DNA of 64,000 nucleotides from an uncultured Lachnospiraceae bacterium (lineage in GTDB: Bacteria > Bacillota > Clostridia > Lachnospirales > Lachnospiraceae), in contig CAJUJL010000010.1 in the NCBI GenBank assembly GCA_910586725.1, positions 7,524-71,523 on the forward strand, in the 5' to 3' direction. A program made the translations under genes and the position numbers. Below the pieces are notes generated by a model. The model had not been told where the DNA came from, did no database searches, and worked only from the letters and a program-made list of their open reading frames with translations. Within the stretch, counting starts at the first letter, position 1; each line of letters opens with the position of its first letter. Of the stretch, positions 34,923 to 44,952 are shown piece after piece.

Positions 34923-36656
34923 TTAAGAGCTGTGCATATGATACAGTTTTTCATAAATACCGCCCCTCTCAAGCAGTTCTTTATGGCTTCCCTCTTCTTC
35001 AATTCCTTTTTCCGTCAAAACCAGAATCCTCTTTGCGTTCTGTATCGTCGTAAGTCTGTGCGCAATGACGAAGGTAGTCCTGTTTTTCGCCAGTTTTTCC
35101 AGGGACTCCTGCACTACTTTTTCGCTTTCGTTGTCTAATGCGGAAGTTGCCTCGTCAAAAATCAGGATCGGCGGATTTTTCAGAAATACCCTTGCAATGG
35201 AAATCCTCTGCTTCTGGCCTCCGGAAAGTTTGATTCCTCTCTGACCAATATCCGTTTCATAGCCGTTTGGCAGTGACATGATAAATTCGTGCGCATTGGC
35301 GTTTTTGGCAGCTTCCACAACCTCTTCCCTGGATGCGTCCGGTCTGCCGTAATGGATGTTGTCATATACCGTACCAACGAACAGATATACGTCCTGCTGC
35401 ACAATGCCGATCTGCTCCCGAAGGCTTTTTAATTTCCATGTGCGAATATCTCTTCCGTCAATTTTAACCGCGCCTCCCGTCACGTCATAAAAGCGTGGGA
35501 TTAAACTGCATAAAGTGCTCTTTCCCGCGCCGGAAGAACCGACAAGCGCCACATATTCCCCCGCGTCCACATGCAGATGAATATGGCTTAGCACTTTCCC
35601 GCTGTTTTCTTCATAACGGAAAGAAACATTGTCAAAATCAACCGTTCCCATAATGTCAGACATTTCCTGCGCGTCTTCTCCGTCAGCAATATCCGGCTCG
35701 ATTGACATAATTTCCACAAATCTTTCAAATCCCGTATATCCGTTTTGAAACTGCTCCGTAAAATCGATCAACGTCTTAATCGGTTCCGTCAAAACATTGA
35801 TATACAGCAGAAATGTAATCAAATCCGTCACTTCCGTTTTGCCGGAAGATATGAAAACGGCTCCCGTCATTAAAACCAGAATCGTAATCAAAAGGGAAAA
35901 AGAACTTAATCCGGCATGATACCCTCCCATATAAAAATAACTGTTCTTCTTTGCAGACAAAAATCCGCGGTTGCCTTTTTTAAACTTTTCTTTTTCAATG
36001 TCCTCATTTGCAAAAGACTTTACCACGCGGATGCCGGAGAGGTTATCTTCAATCTGACTGTTAATATCCGATATTTTTTCTCTGTTTCGTTTAAACGCAC
36101 GCTTCATTTTCCCGTTAAAAAAATATGCATACGCAAGCATTACGGGGACAAGCGCAAAAGCGGACAGCGTTAAGACAGGGCTGATGCACATCATAATCAC
36201 AAACGCACCGATAATCTTAATCAAAGAAATCACAATGTTTTCCGGCCCATGGTGCATCAGCTCCGTAATGTCAAATAAATCGGTCGTAATCCGAGACATC
36301 AAAGCGCCTACTTTTTGATTGTCGTAAAAAGCGAACGACAATTTCTGCAAATGCCCAAAAATTTCCTCCCGCATATCATATTCTATTTTTGCGCCCATTA
36401 CATGACCGTAATTGCTGATAAAAAAATTACAATAACACGATATGACGACCAAAACAGCCATGAAGCCTCCAAGCGCAAGCGTCTGCCGCAGCGCTTCGCC
36501 TTTTTCCAGATAGATCACTTCCGACGTAATATAGCGGGCAATCAAGGGTAATGCCAGCGCGATGCCGGAAGCCGTAACTGCAAAAAACATATCCGCCGCA
36601 AATACTTTGCGGTATGGCTTATAGTATGAAATCATTCTTTTTAAATTCTTGTTCAT
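34923..36656 (-). CDS. ABC exporter, fused membrane and ATPase domains (MsbA/LmrA type)
   Basis: 577 residues. Six membrane helices (about 1-320), then an ATPase with Walker A GSSGAGKSTL, Q-loop IGIVQQDVYLF, signature LSGGQKQRISIA, Walker B ILIFDEATSALD and H-loop IAHRLTT. A half-transporter likely to work as a homodimer, since no partner gene is adjacent. Lies 22 bases after acylphosphatase on the same strand. The substrate (lipid, drug or peptide) cannot be told from sequence. Confidence 0.93.
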   Translation of the reverse strand: MNKNLKRMISYYKPYRKVFAADMFFAVTASGIALALPLIARYITSEVIYLEKGEALRQTLALGGFMAVLVVISCYCNFFISNYGHVMGAKIEYDMREEIFGHLQKLSFAFYDNQKVGALMSRITTDLFDITELMHHGPENIVISLIKIIGAFVIMMCISPVLTLSAFALVPVMLAYAYFFNGKMKRAFKRNREKISDINSQIEDNLSGIRVVKSFANEDIEKEKFKKGNRGFLSAKKNSYFYMGGYHAGLSSFSLLITILVLMTGAVFISSGKTEVTDLITFLLYINVLTEPIKTLIDFTEQFQNGYTGFERFVEIMSIEPDIADGEDAQEMSDIMGTVDFDNVSFRYEENSGKVLSHIHLHVDAGEYVALVGSSGAGKSTLCSLIPRFYDVTGGAVKIDGRDIRTWKLKSLREQIGIVQQDVYLFVGTVYDNIHYGRPDASREEVVEAAKNANAHEFIMSLPNGYETDIGQRGIKLSGGQKQRISIARVFLKNPPILIFDEATSALDNESEKVVQESLEKLAKNRTTFVIAHRLTTIQNAKRILVLTEKGIEEEGSHKELLERGGIYEKLYHMHSS

Positions 36657-36678
36657 AATCTGCCTTTCTATCCGGATA

Positions 36679-36957
36679 CTAATTCAGAATCCGAAAGTCC
36701 GTTTCTTTTTTGTCCACAGATTTTTCCTGCGAATCAATTCCTTCAATCCGAATCAGTCTGCCCTGATCCAGAGCCCATACCAGCGCATCAATAACATCTG
36801 CTTCACCCTGCGCCTCCATTTCAACCGTTCCGTCATATAAATTGCGAACCCATCCGCTTACTCCGCGCCTGTTCGCTTCGTAATAGGCACGGTAGCGAAA
36901 TCCCACGCCCTGAACTTCTCCACGAAAAATAAAATGTTTTCTGATTGTCTCACTCAT
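36679..36957 (-). CDS. acyP: Acylphosphatase
   Basis: 92 residues, the normal size. Hydrolyses carboxyl-phosphate bonds such as acetyl phosphate. Signature GEVQGVGFRYRAYYEA with the catalytic Arg of GFR, and GWVRNLYDGTVEM with the catalytic Asn. The ATG at 36957 follows AGGAG; in-frame codons upstream to 37017 run through the hairpin and are rejected. Confidence 0.93.
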   Translation of the reverse strand: MSETIRKHFIFRGEVQGVGFRYRAYYEANRRGVSGWVRNLYDGTVEMEAQGEADVIDALVWALDQGRLIRIEGIDSQEKSVDKKETDFRILN

Positions 36958-36991
36958 AATAAAAACTCCTGATTCCTCAATGATATAAATA

Positions 36992-37027
36992 TGTCCCAAA
37001 AATGACGTTTCCGCCATTTTTGAGACA
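36992..37027 (-). terminator. Hairpin between argS and acyP, possible terminator
   Basis: Imperfect inverted repeat TGTCCCAAAAATGACG / CGCCATTTTTGAGACA around TTTC. The T-run is within the stem rather than after it, so termination would be weak. Confidence 0.4.
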
Positions 37028-37041
37028 CAATTTTCCGGATC

Positions 37042-38814
37042 CTACATTCTCTCCGGAGCGTAAAAGCCCAGCAGATCAATGCATTTTTCCAAAATGTTCT
37101 TTGTCAGCTTAAGCAGACTGATATAACCCGCCTGAACCTCTTTGTCTTCTTCCGCAAGAATCTTCGTTTCATGATAAAAACGATTAAACGCATTGGCAAG
37201 ACCATATACATAGGCACAGACTTTGTGAGGCGCCGTTTCTGTAAAAGCGTTTTCCATAGCTGCGCCAAAACGGCTGATTTCCAGCATCAGCTCTTTTTCA
37301 CTTTCTGATTTCGCCGGAAGTATCTTCGCGTTTTCTGTTTTCTCTCCAAGTTCTCTGTATTTTGCAAGAATGGACTTCATTCGAACGATCGTATAAAGGA
37401 TATACGGCCCTGTATTTCCTTCAAAAGATATAAACCGCTCTATATCAAAAATATAATCTTTGGACGCCTGATTCGACAAATCTCCGTATTTAATTGCGGA
37501 CAAGGCCACAATTTTAGCCGTTTTTCTCGCTTCTGCTTTATCCGTAACGGACTTATTCTCAATGATTTTTTGATACATTTGCTCATTGATTTCAGATACC
37601 AGGCGTTCCAGACGCATAACGCCGCCGTCCCTGGTCTTAAAAGGCTTGCCGTCCCTGCCGTTCATTGTGCCGAATCCATGGAAAGTCAGCTTTGTGTCTT
37701 CATTGATCAGGCGCGTCTTTTTCGCGCATCGGAATACCTGAGTAAAATACAGCTCCTGCCGTTTATCCACGACGTATATGATTTCATCCGGATTGTAGTC
37801 TTTCATACGCCATACAATGGTAGCAAGATCGGTTGTGTTGTACAGGGAAGCGCCGTCCGATTTCAAAATCATGCAGGGAGGAACCTCTTTTGTATCAGAA
37901 TCTTCCTTTACGTCAACCACCAGGGCTCCTTCGCTGATATACGCATACCCTTCCTCTTTCATTTTCTGCACCATAGCCGGAATATAAGGCTGCGCATCGG
38001 ATTCTCCTTTCCATAAATCAAAGGAAACGTTCAAATCCTCATAATTTCTTTTCAGGTCCGTCACAGACACATGTAAAATATGGGCAAGCAGCGCCTGATA
38101 ACCACGCCTGCCGTTTTGCAGTTCATAAGTCGCCTGCATCGCCGCTTCTTTATAAGATTCATCCTCCTTGGATTTGGCGCTGGCCGTCGGATAAATTTCT
38201 TCCAGTTCTGATATGGTAAACGGCGCTTCTTTTGGATATTCCCCTTCGTAATCCTTGTCAAAATAGACCAATTCCGGTTTTCTTATGCAAAGCTCCGTAA
38301 TAATCAGCCCCATCTGAAGCCCCCAGTCGCCAAGGTGCACGTCTCCGATCATTTCATGCCCCATAAAACGCCCGATCCGCTTGATGCTTTCTCCTATAAT
38401 AGCCGAACGAAGATGCCCGATATGCAGAGGCTTTGCCACATTGGGGCCGCCGTAATCAATCATAATCCGCTTTGGCTCTTTTGCCGCTTCACAACCGAAA
38501 CGCTCTTTGTCCATTTGCATTTCCTGCAAATATCCGGCAAGGTAGGACGCATCCAGTTTCAGATTTATAAATCCGGGTTTTACGGACTCTGCCGCTTCAA
38601 ACATATCCTTTCCGGATAACCGGGCCGCAATCTCATCCGCAATCAGAAACGGGGCTTTTTTGTATTCTTTCGCTGCTGAAAGCGCTCCGTTACATTGATA
38701 TTCGCATAAATCCGGCCGGTTAGACAACGTTACTTTTGCAAATTTTACATCATAACCGCATTCTGTAAATGCCTGCTGCACTTCTGTTTCAATGAAATCT
38801 AATATTTTATCCAT
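37042..38814 (-). CDS. argS: Arginyl-tRNA synthetase
   Basis: 590 residues, class I. Charges tRNA-Arg. N-terminal Add-1 domain (about 1-110), Rossmann core with GPNVAKPLHIGHLRSA (HIGH at 131-134), and a C-terminal DALR anticodon domain. The KMSKS loop is degenerate, as in many ArgRS. It begins only two bases after the stop of the giant CotH protein gene and has no strong RBS of its own, so it may depend on coupling or read-through from that gene. Confidence 0.97.
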   Translation of the reverse strand: MDKILDFIETEVQQAFTECGYDVKFAKVTLSNRPDLCEYQCNGALSAAKEYKKAPFLIADEIAARLSGKDMFEAAESVKPGFINLKLDASYLAGYLQEMQMDKERFGCEAAKEPKRIMIDYGGPNVAKPLHIGHLRSAIIGESIKRIGRFMGHEMIGDVHLGDWGLQMGLIITELCIRKPELVYFDKDYEGEYPKEAPFTISELEEIYPTASAKSKEDESYKEAAMQATYELQNGRRGYQALLAHILHVSVTDLKRNYEDLNVSFDLWKGESDAQPYIPAMVQKMKEEGYAYISEGALVVDVKEDSDTKEVPPCMILKSDGASLYNTTDLATIVWRMKDYNPDEIIYVVDKRQELYFTQVFRCAKKTRLINEDTKLTFHGFGTMNGRDGKPFKTRDGGVMRLERLVSEINEQMYQKIIENKSVTDKAEARKTAKIVALSAIKYGDLSNQASKDYIFDIERFISFEGNTGPYILYTIVRMKSILAKYRELGEKTENAKILPAKSESEKELMLEISRFGAAMENAFTETAPHKVCAYVYGLANAFNRFYHETKILAEEDKEVQAGYISLLKLTKNILEKCIDLLGFYAPERM

Positions 38815-38816
38815 CT

Positions 38817-41800
38817 CTATTTTACAACCCTGACAGTCGCTTTCTGTCCTTTCTTCCTAAATTTCTTCTTATACAATGGCAGTTTCTTCTTGGGAACCTT
38901 GATGACACATTTTGCATGAACTCCTTTGAGCGCATTTGCTCCCACGCTTTTGAGCTTTGAGGATGCCACAATGATTTTCTTTAATTTTCCGCTTCCCCTG
39001 AACGCAGACGCTCCGATTTTCGTCACATTTTTTCCGATTTTCACCTGCGTCAGCTTCTTCATTCCTTTCAATGCATTTGCATTGACTGCCGTGACTTTAA
39101 ACGAAATGCCATCTTGCTCCGCCACTGCCGGAATCGTCACTTTCGTGCATGATTTCTTTTCCGGTCCCACATATGTGACTGTGCCGTTTACCGCATCGGA
39201 TTTTGTAACCTTATACCAGTTCTTTTTATATTTGAACTTAAATCCGACTTGCGGAAGCTGCTGCTGATTTTGCTGACCGTCTTTTATATCTGTCACAATT
39301 TCTTTTAATTCGGCAAACGCTTTCCTGAAATTATTCAGCGCTTCCCTGATTTTTTCCGCATCATTTGATGCTAATGCCGTTTGCAAAGCCTCTTTGGCTG
39401 CCTGTAATTTCTGATAAGAAGTCGCTTCGTACCTGGATGCGTCTACGCTCTCCGCCTCTTTGATCGCCGCATTCACATCCTGCAAAAGCTTCTCATCCGG
39501 CTTTTCGGGATCTTCCGGCTCTTCCGGCTCTTCTGGCTCTCCTGGTTCTCCTGGCTTCTCCGGCTGAACCTCCGATAACCCCCAGGGGCCTTCGGCAAGA
39601 TTTCTCGGAACAATTCCATTTCTGTAATCCTGCGGCAGCTTGCTGTAATTGAGCGTCTCAAAATCAGCTGCATTCTGATCCGTATCCACGAAACCGATTC
39701 TGCGAAGCGATTTGTTTTTGGAAATCACGCCCTTTTCCAAAGCAGCTCCTTCTATGTCTGCCTCTCCGACAGATACGCCGTCTATTTTCTCCTCTCCGTT
39801 TTTCAAGGTCACACAGTATTGCTTGTTGTCAATCAAAAGCTCTTCCCACTTATTATCCGCCTGGCTAACTGAAAATACGGCTTGATCGCTTCCCGTAGCC
39901 TTGCATTGAATCAGATAGGAAGATCTGGAAGGGATTTCTCCCATCAGCGTTACTTTTTTCACCGTCCCGTCCGACGTCTTTCCATTTGAGAAATATTCCA
40001 GACTGTAACTGCTTAAATCAACGGACTCCCCTGTCGGATTGTAAAGCTCTATAAAATTATGGGAAATAGGAACGTCCACGTTATCTCCACTGCCATAAAT
40101 CTGATTGATGATCACATGATCACGCTGCGGCGTAATTTTTTCGATTTTCTTCTCCAAAGCTGCCGTCAGACTGCCGGGCAGCGACGGATCTGTGCTTGTT
40201 ACGGTCACAGATATTATTTTTCCTTCTAAAGACTCATCGACCGCCAGAAACTGACCGTTTCCTGAAATTTCCTTTCCATCCGCTTTCCACTGCCAGGAAA
40301 GAATATTGGTATATTCAGCCGGAATCAGTTCATCATCCGCATAAAGGATTGCGCCGATCACGGCGTTTCCACGAATGGAAACTTCATAATTTTCAAGCGT
40401 AATACGTTCCGCCTCCCAGGCTCCGTCCAAAAGGCTTCTTGGCCTGTACATCTGAACAAAGATTTCGGTAGATCCTTTATATTCAATTATCTCAAAATCT
40501 TCCACGTTGTTATTTGTGTCCGCAAACTCTACCCGTCGAATGGCTTTCTGCTTACTGATCGTTCCATCCGGAAGGATTTCTCCCTCTTCCCAGTACTTTT
40601 CTCCTTCGTTTACCGCTACGCCGTCTTCGATTCCATTTTTATTATAAAGCGTGATTTTGTATCTCTTATTATCTATCGCCTGTTCCCACTCTTTATCACA
40701 GGAATCAATCGTCAAATTGCCGGCAAATGTGGCTTCGTCCTGCTTCTCACAACGTATCAGATAAGAAGTGTGCGACGGTATGCTGGCGCCGTCAAGAGCA
40801 AGCTTTACTTCCTCCGGCGCATTGCCGTTCTTGCCGTTAGAAAGATAGCCGATCGAATATCCGTCAAGGCTGATTGCGGCATCGGTCGGATTATAAAGCT
40901 CAATAAAACTGTGGCTTACCGGCGTGCTGTCATTGGCGCCTCCTCCATATACCTGATTTATGATTACATGGTCGTTTTCCACAACTATTTTCACCACGGC
41001 CTCCGTAGGATCTGCACAGGAAATTTCACCCGTCTCCCAATCGCTTGTCACAACAACCGTAATCCGCTTTCCGATTTCTTCCTCTGTCAGCCTGTAAGCA
41101 TTTGACGTTGTCTCCGCCAGAACGGTTCCGTCCGTTGTCATCCACTTATAATGCAGCGTACCGGAATTATTCGTATCGGCCACTTCTGCCTTAAGCGTAA
41201 ATCCAACCCTTGGCAATCCGCCGATTGAAACAGTTCCCGTCAGCGCCTCTGCTTTTACCTCTTTCTGAAAAATGGCATAACCGCTAACGCTTTCCTGAAT
41301 TGTCCGGTCATTATAATATGCATCTTTGGTAATCAAATTTCCATTTGCATCCATTGCACGCACCACGACAACATTGTTTACAAAGCTTTCCTTTGCTATA
41401 TTCTTTTTCAGCCCTGCCGTTCCGTCTTTGACGGTAAGCTCTGCTTTACTGTTTACAACGTCTGCTGAGCCGACAAACTTTCCATTGACATAAAAGCCTG
41501 CTTTTGCAATAGAAGCATCGGAAACCACAGCCTGATACGTCGTCTCCGTTTCGGATGGGAATGACGTCTGCACCGAAATCTTCTCACTGCTATCATGGTA
41601 TTTCCCAAGGGAAGCGAGAAGAGAATCCAGCGTATTCTTAACAGAATCCCCATCCGGCGTTCCAGAGTCTGCCTGCTCTCCAAACTGGCCGTCCATCCAG
41701 TTCAAACGGTTATTTAAAAACGTATGAAGCCGGTTCACACCGTTCTCGAATTGGAAATCCGTATTCCCACTCCAGTTTCTGTAAAGGCTTCCTTCCAAAT

Positions 41801-44765
41801 TATAGTTCGCGTCTCCGGATTCTTTCAAATACGCATATTCCGTATCCAGAATGCCGCCTTCTTTTACTATATCCTCAAATTTATCCCTGTTTCTCCAATA
41901 GCATTCATACATCATCTCGACAAAGTAGGGATCTCCAATCAGATAACGATACCAGGACTCCTTTTGCTCCTGAAACTGATTGCTTCCGGCTTTGCGCGTA
42001 GCCGTAACCCACTTGCTATAATCCCCGGTCTCTTCCTGGCTGACGATGCTGTTAGAAGTCCAGTCCATATCCCATACGGGTCCAATCTTCATTTTCTCGC
42101 CAAGATCTTTGTACATATAGGCGCTTTTTTTCATCAGCTCCGTATTCCAGTAGAATTCATTTAATATCATGTATGAAACAAGAGAATCCATATCCACAAG
42201 ATCCGAGTAATGCTGTTTCCCCTCATAATCAACAGAGAAATCGGAAGCAACCTGATTTTTTATCTCTTTGCCCGCGACATCGATATAATAATCGGGAGAA
42301 TGCACGCTGTCCTCAAACGCCTGAATAAACTGACTGGCATATTGATACAATTCCTCACATTTATCCTTACTGCTATCCACCCATTCTGTCGCTCCTTCTC
42401 CCTGTCCCTGTGTCGGGCGGATAAATTCCGGCGTTTTAAACATAATTGGCTGATTGTATTGCGTCCGGAATTTTGAAACTTCATCGTAATATCCGTCCAG
42501 TTCAAATAAGAAGCCGCCGGATACGTCGATCAGCCCTTCGCTTGTTTTGGGCAGGTCAGGATAGAGTTTGGAAACCTGATAGTCCACGCCTTCAAACGTC
42601 ACTTTATCGCTCGTGATCCACTGCATATTTTCATTCAGCTCATCTTCAAGTTTGTCTCTTCTTGCATCTTTTTTCGGAACATTCGCCGCGTCTGCAATAG
42701 CCCCCGCAACATCTTCCGCGGCGTCTTCCCAGTTAAAAACATCTACTCGTTTGCTTGGACTCGTCTCCGTTCCCGTCTGCACACGCACGTTTCCGACGAG
42801 CTGATAATTACCGGCATATTTTCCGTTAAAAATCATCTCTACATTTGCCGATTCCAGATGCGGCTCTATACCCATTTCTCCGGCCAAATCGTATGACGTC
42901 TTATTACGCAGCAGCGATTCGTCCATATAGTTTGCAAGAAACGCCCAGTGTTTATTCTCTCCAAAGCCAAAAAGATCTGTCTTTTTATCCAGTTTTATCT
43001 TATATGGAAGCTTTCCATTGAGCTGCAGGGCCTGGTTCCATGTAGAATTTCCGCGTCCCCGTATTTCAATATCCCCGTCATAAAGCGCCACTTCATTGCT
43101 GTTATAGCGGTCGTTTCCCTGAATGCGCATCGTTGCGCCTTTGTATGTCTTTTTACTGCTGACAGGCAAATTGTCATTTGTATTGATATAAACAACCGGC
43201 AATTTGCTGATATACATCTGCGCTTCATACGTTCCCATTGACTGTCCGCTATTATTCACAACAGATGCCGTAACGGTCAGCATTTTCTGCAAATCCGCTT
43301 CTTCCGGCGTATAAGAAGTCTCCACATTCGAAATCTGCTTGCCGTCTAACATCCATTCATATGTACATACCGCATCGGAAGGAAGCCCTTTCCATGCAAT
43401 CGAAAGCTGCTCTCCCACCTTTGCATATTCCTGTGCAAATCCAAGAGAAATATTCGATGATACGAGAAAAGAAAATTCCTTTGTCTTTCCGGAATCCGTC
43501 CTTGCTGTCAGCGTGCATGGCACATTTCCGAAAGATGCGTTGACCGTTACGGTTCCGTCAGCGGCAACGGAAAGCACATCCGGATTGCTGCTGCTCCATG
43601 AAATCTTTTCTTCCTTTCCCGAAATGGATACGGTTACAGATACCGTAAAATTCTGCGTCACGGAAGAATAGGTATCGCCTTTTGCAAGATTCACGGTAAT
43701 CGCCGATAATGCCAGAATGTCGCTTAATCCCTCTGATTCCGCACATTGCTTTAATATCACATTAACGCCAGGCTCCGCCACCCAGTAAGCGGCATCCAGT
43801 CCGTCGAACAATTCTCCGGCCCTCATAGCGTCTTCCGAAACCTGCGTACCGGTATTGCTAAAGCCGGAATGGTAATAACAATTTGTAAACCGCTTCCGGA
43901 TCTCATCGTTCATAGAATCGTTCAGATTCATCCCGCTGATTCCATATCCGTCTCCATCTTTAAAGTTTACGGTTCCGGCATATACGCAGGACGATACCGA
44001 TTCCGGACATGCTTTCGCAACTCTTCCGATGATTCCCGCAACATAATTATTATTGGTAGAACTGTCAGTCCTGACGTCCGCGCCCACATAGACATTGCGA
44101 ATGGTCACGCCGTTATCACTGGAAGAATTCGGCCTCATTTCTCCAACCAGGCCGCCGACTCCGACAACATCTCCCTTGCCGGACGGATTTCCCTCAATAC
44201 TGCCGTCCATAATCGCTATGTTTTCAATTACCGCATTTTGATTGATCTCTCCGGCAAGTCCGCCCAAAGACAAATAACCTGTCGCATAATCCACAGTGAC
44301 ATCTACGCCCGTTAAGATCAGATTGGAAACGGAAGCTTTATCCGCACTGTCCGCGCTTCCAATCATTCCAAACAGTCCATACTGCCAGTCATCCTGGGAA
44401 TCGCCTGTCTGATTAATCGTCAGATTTGAAATCATATGTCCGTTGCCGTCAAAAGTTCCCGTAAACACATTATTACCGGAAAAAGCGCCTCTGGTTCCAA
44501 CGCCTCCTCCAATTGGCGTCCAGTTCTTTACTTCGGACAAGTCAATGTCCGCCGTCAGCTCATAGTCTCCGCTCATCGGAAAACTTGCGTCCACTCCGAT
44601 TTTAGCCAAATCCTGCGCGCTCGCAATTGGTATCGCATCCGTCTCCGAAGCCTTTGCCTCGCTTTGGCCGCCGGGCGCAAGCCCCATTCCTGAAATGCAC
44701 ATGGTGAAAACAAGAATCCGTCCAATTGCTTTCTTCCAAAAATGCTTATTTTTTCGTTGTGCCAT
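38817..44765 (-). CDS. Large secreted CotH-kinase / lamin-tail / LRR_5 surface protein
   Basis: About 1,982 residues. Signal peptide (WKKAIGRILVFTMCISGMGL), then GLUG-like repeats (about 50-260: LFGMIGS, GGLAGEI, GGLVGEM). Ig/BIG-like segments follow. A CotH-kinase-like domain (about 530-1,060) contains EIRGRGNSTW and GPVWDMDW. Two lamin-tail domains of near-identical layout start with DHVIINQ(V/I)YG and contain FIELYNPT. Then a FIVAR-like helical segment, a proline/glutamate-rich linker (PEKPGEPGEPEEPEEPEDPE) and a C-terminal LRR_5 module like that of the protein at 2091-10010. ATG 44765 follows GGGAGG. Probably secreted or wall-bound; whether it phosphorylates proteins is open. Confidence 0.87.
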   Translation of the reverse strand: MAQRKNKHFWKKAIGRILVFTMCISGMGLAPGGQSEAKASETDAIPIASAQDLAKIGVDASFPMSGDYELTADIDLSEVKNWTPIGGGVGTRGAFSGNNVFTGTFDGNGHMISNLTINQTGDSQDDWQYGLFGMIGSADSADKASVSNLILTGVDVTVDYATGYLSLGGLAGEINQNAVIENIAIMDGSIEGNPSGKGDVVGVGGLVGEMRPNSSSDNGVTIRNVYVGADVRTDSSTNNNYVAGIIGRVAKACPESVSSCVYAGTVNFKDGDGYGISGMNLNDSMNDEIRKRFTNCYYHSGFSNTGTQVSEDAMRAGELFDGLDAAYWVAEPGVNVILKQCAESEGLSDILALSAITVNLAKGDTYSSVTQNFTVSVTVSISGKEEKISWSSSNPDVLSVAADGTVTVNASFGNVPCTLTARTDSGKTKEFSFLVSSNISLGFAQEYAKVGEQLSIAWKGLPSDAVCTYEWMLDGKQISNVETSYTPEEADLQKMLTVTASVVNNSGQSMGTYEAQMYISKLPVVYINTNDNLPVSSKKTYKGATMRIQGNDRYNSNEVALYDGDIEIRGRGNSTWNQALQLNGKLPYKIKLDKKTDLFGFGENKHWAFLANYMDESLLRNKTSYDLAGEMGIEPHLESANVEMIFNGKYAGNYQLVGNVRVQTGTETSPSKRVDVFNWEDAAEDVAGAIADAANVPKKDARRDKLEDELNENMQWITSDKVTFEGVDYQVSKLYPDLPKTSEGLIDVSGGFLFELDGYYDEVSKFRTQYNQPIMFKTPEFIRPTQGQGEGATEWVDSSKDKCEELYQYASQFIQAFEDSVHSPDYYIDVAGKEIKNQVASDFSVDYEGKQHYSDLVDMDSLVSYMILNEFYWNTELMKKSAYMYKDLGEKMKIGPVWDMDWTSNSIVSQEETGDYSKWVTATRKAGSNQFQEQKESWYRYLIGDPYFVEMMYECYWRNRDKFEDIVKEGGILDTEYAYLKESGDANYNLEGSLYRNWSGNTDFQFENGVNRLHTFLNNRLNWMDGQFGEQADSGTPDGDSVKNTLDSLLASLGKYHDSSEKISVQTSFPSETETTYQAVVSDASIAKAGFYVNGKFVGSADVVNSKAELTVKDGTAGLKKNIAKESFVNNVVVVRAMDANGNLITKDAYYNDRTIQESVSGYAIFQKEVKAEALTGTVSIGGLPRVGFTLKAEVADTNNSGTLHYKWMTTDGTVLAETTSNAYRLTEEEIGKRITVVVTSDWETGEISCADPTEAVVKIVVENDHVIINQVYGGGANDSTPVSHSFIELYNPTDAAISLDGYSIGYLSNGKNGNAPEEVKLALDGASIPSHTSYLIRCEKQDEATFAGNLTIDSCDKEWEQAIDNKRYKITLYNKNGIEDGVAVNEGEKYWEEGEILPDGTISKQKAIRRVEFADTNNNVEDFEIIEYKGSTEIFVQMYRPRSLLDGAWEAERITLENYEVSIRGNAVIGAILYADDELIPAEYTNILSWQWKADGKEISGNGQFLAVDESLEGKIISVTVTSTDPSLPGSLTAALEKKIEKITPQRDHVIINQIYGSGDNVDVPISHNFIELYNPTGESVDLSSYSLEYFSNGKTSDGTVKKVTLMGEIPSRSSYLIQCKATGSDQAVFSVSQADNKWEELLIDNKQYCVTLKNGEEKIDGVSVGEADIEGAALEKGVISKNKSLRRIGFVDTDQNAADFETLNYSKLPQDYRNGIVPRNLAEGPWGLSEVQPEKPGEPGEPEEPEEPEDPEKPDEKLLQDVNAAIKEAESVDASRYEATSYQKLQAAKEALQTALASNDAEKIREALNNFRKAFAELKEIVTDIKDGQQNQQQLPQVGFKFKYKKNWYKVTKSDAVNGTVTYVGPEKKSCTKVTIPAVAEQDGISFKVTAVNANALKGMKKLTQVKIGKNVTKIGASAFRGSGKLKKIIVASSKLKSVGANALKGVHAKCVIKVPKKKLPLYKKKFRKKGQKATVRVVK

Positions 44766-44819
44766 CGTTTCCTCCCGTCTCAATGATAAAACAACTGTAA
44801 AATTAAAAAAAGCTAATTC

Positions 44820-44848
44820 ATTTTATCATAAACCACTTCTTTTGTCAT
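44820..44848 (-). promoter_or_regulatory. Promoter of the CotH/LRR protein gene (and probably argS)
   Basis: Minus strand: ATGACA (44843-44848), 17-bp spacer, TAAAAT (44820-44825). Confidence 0.5.
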
Positions 44849-44952
44849 GCGGTTTTAAGAAATTCTACAGAAATCAGGCAAAGGGCTTACCCTTCGTTTT
44901 ACCAAAAGATAAGCTCCCTGTATGTAGATCGTCACTGACTGTTTACTTTTTC

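Noticed and set aside
44879..44893. A small AAGGG/CCCTT hairpin after galT
   Set aside because: Five-base stem with no T-run on either side; too weak to call a terminator.
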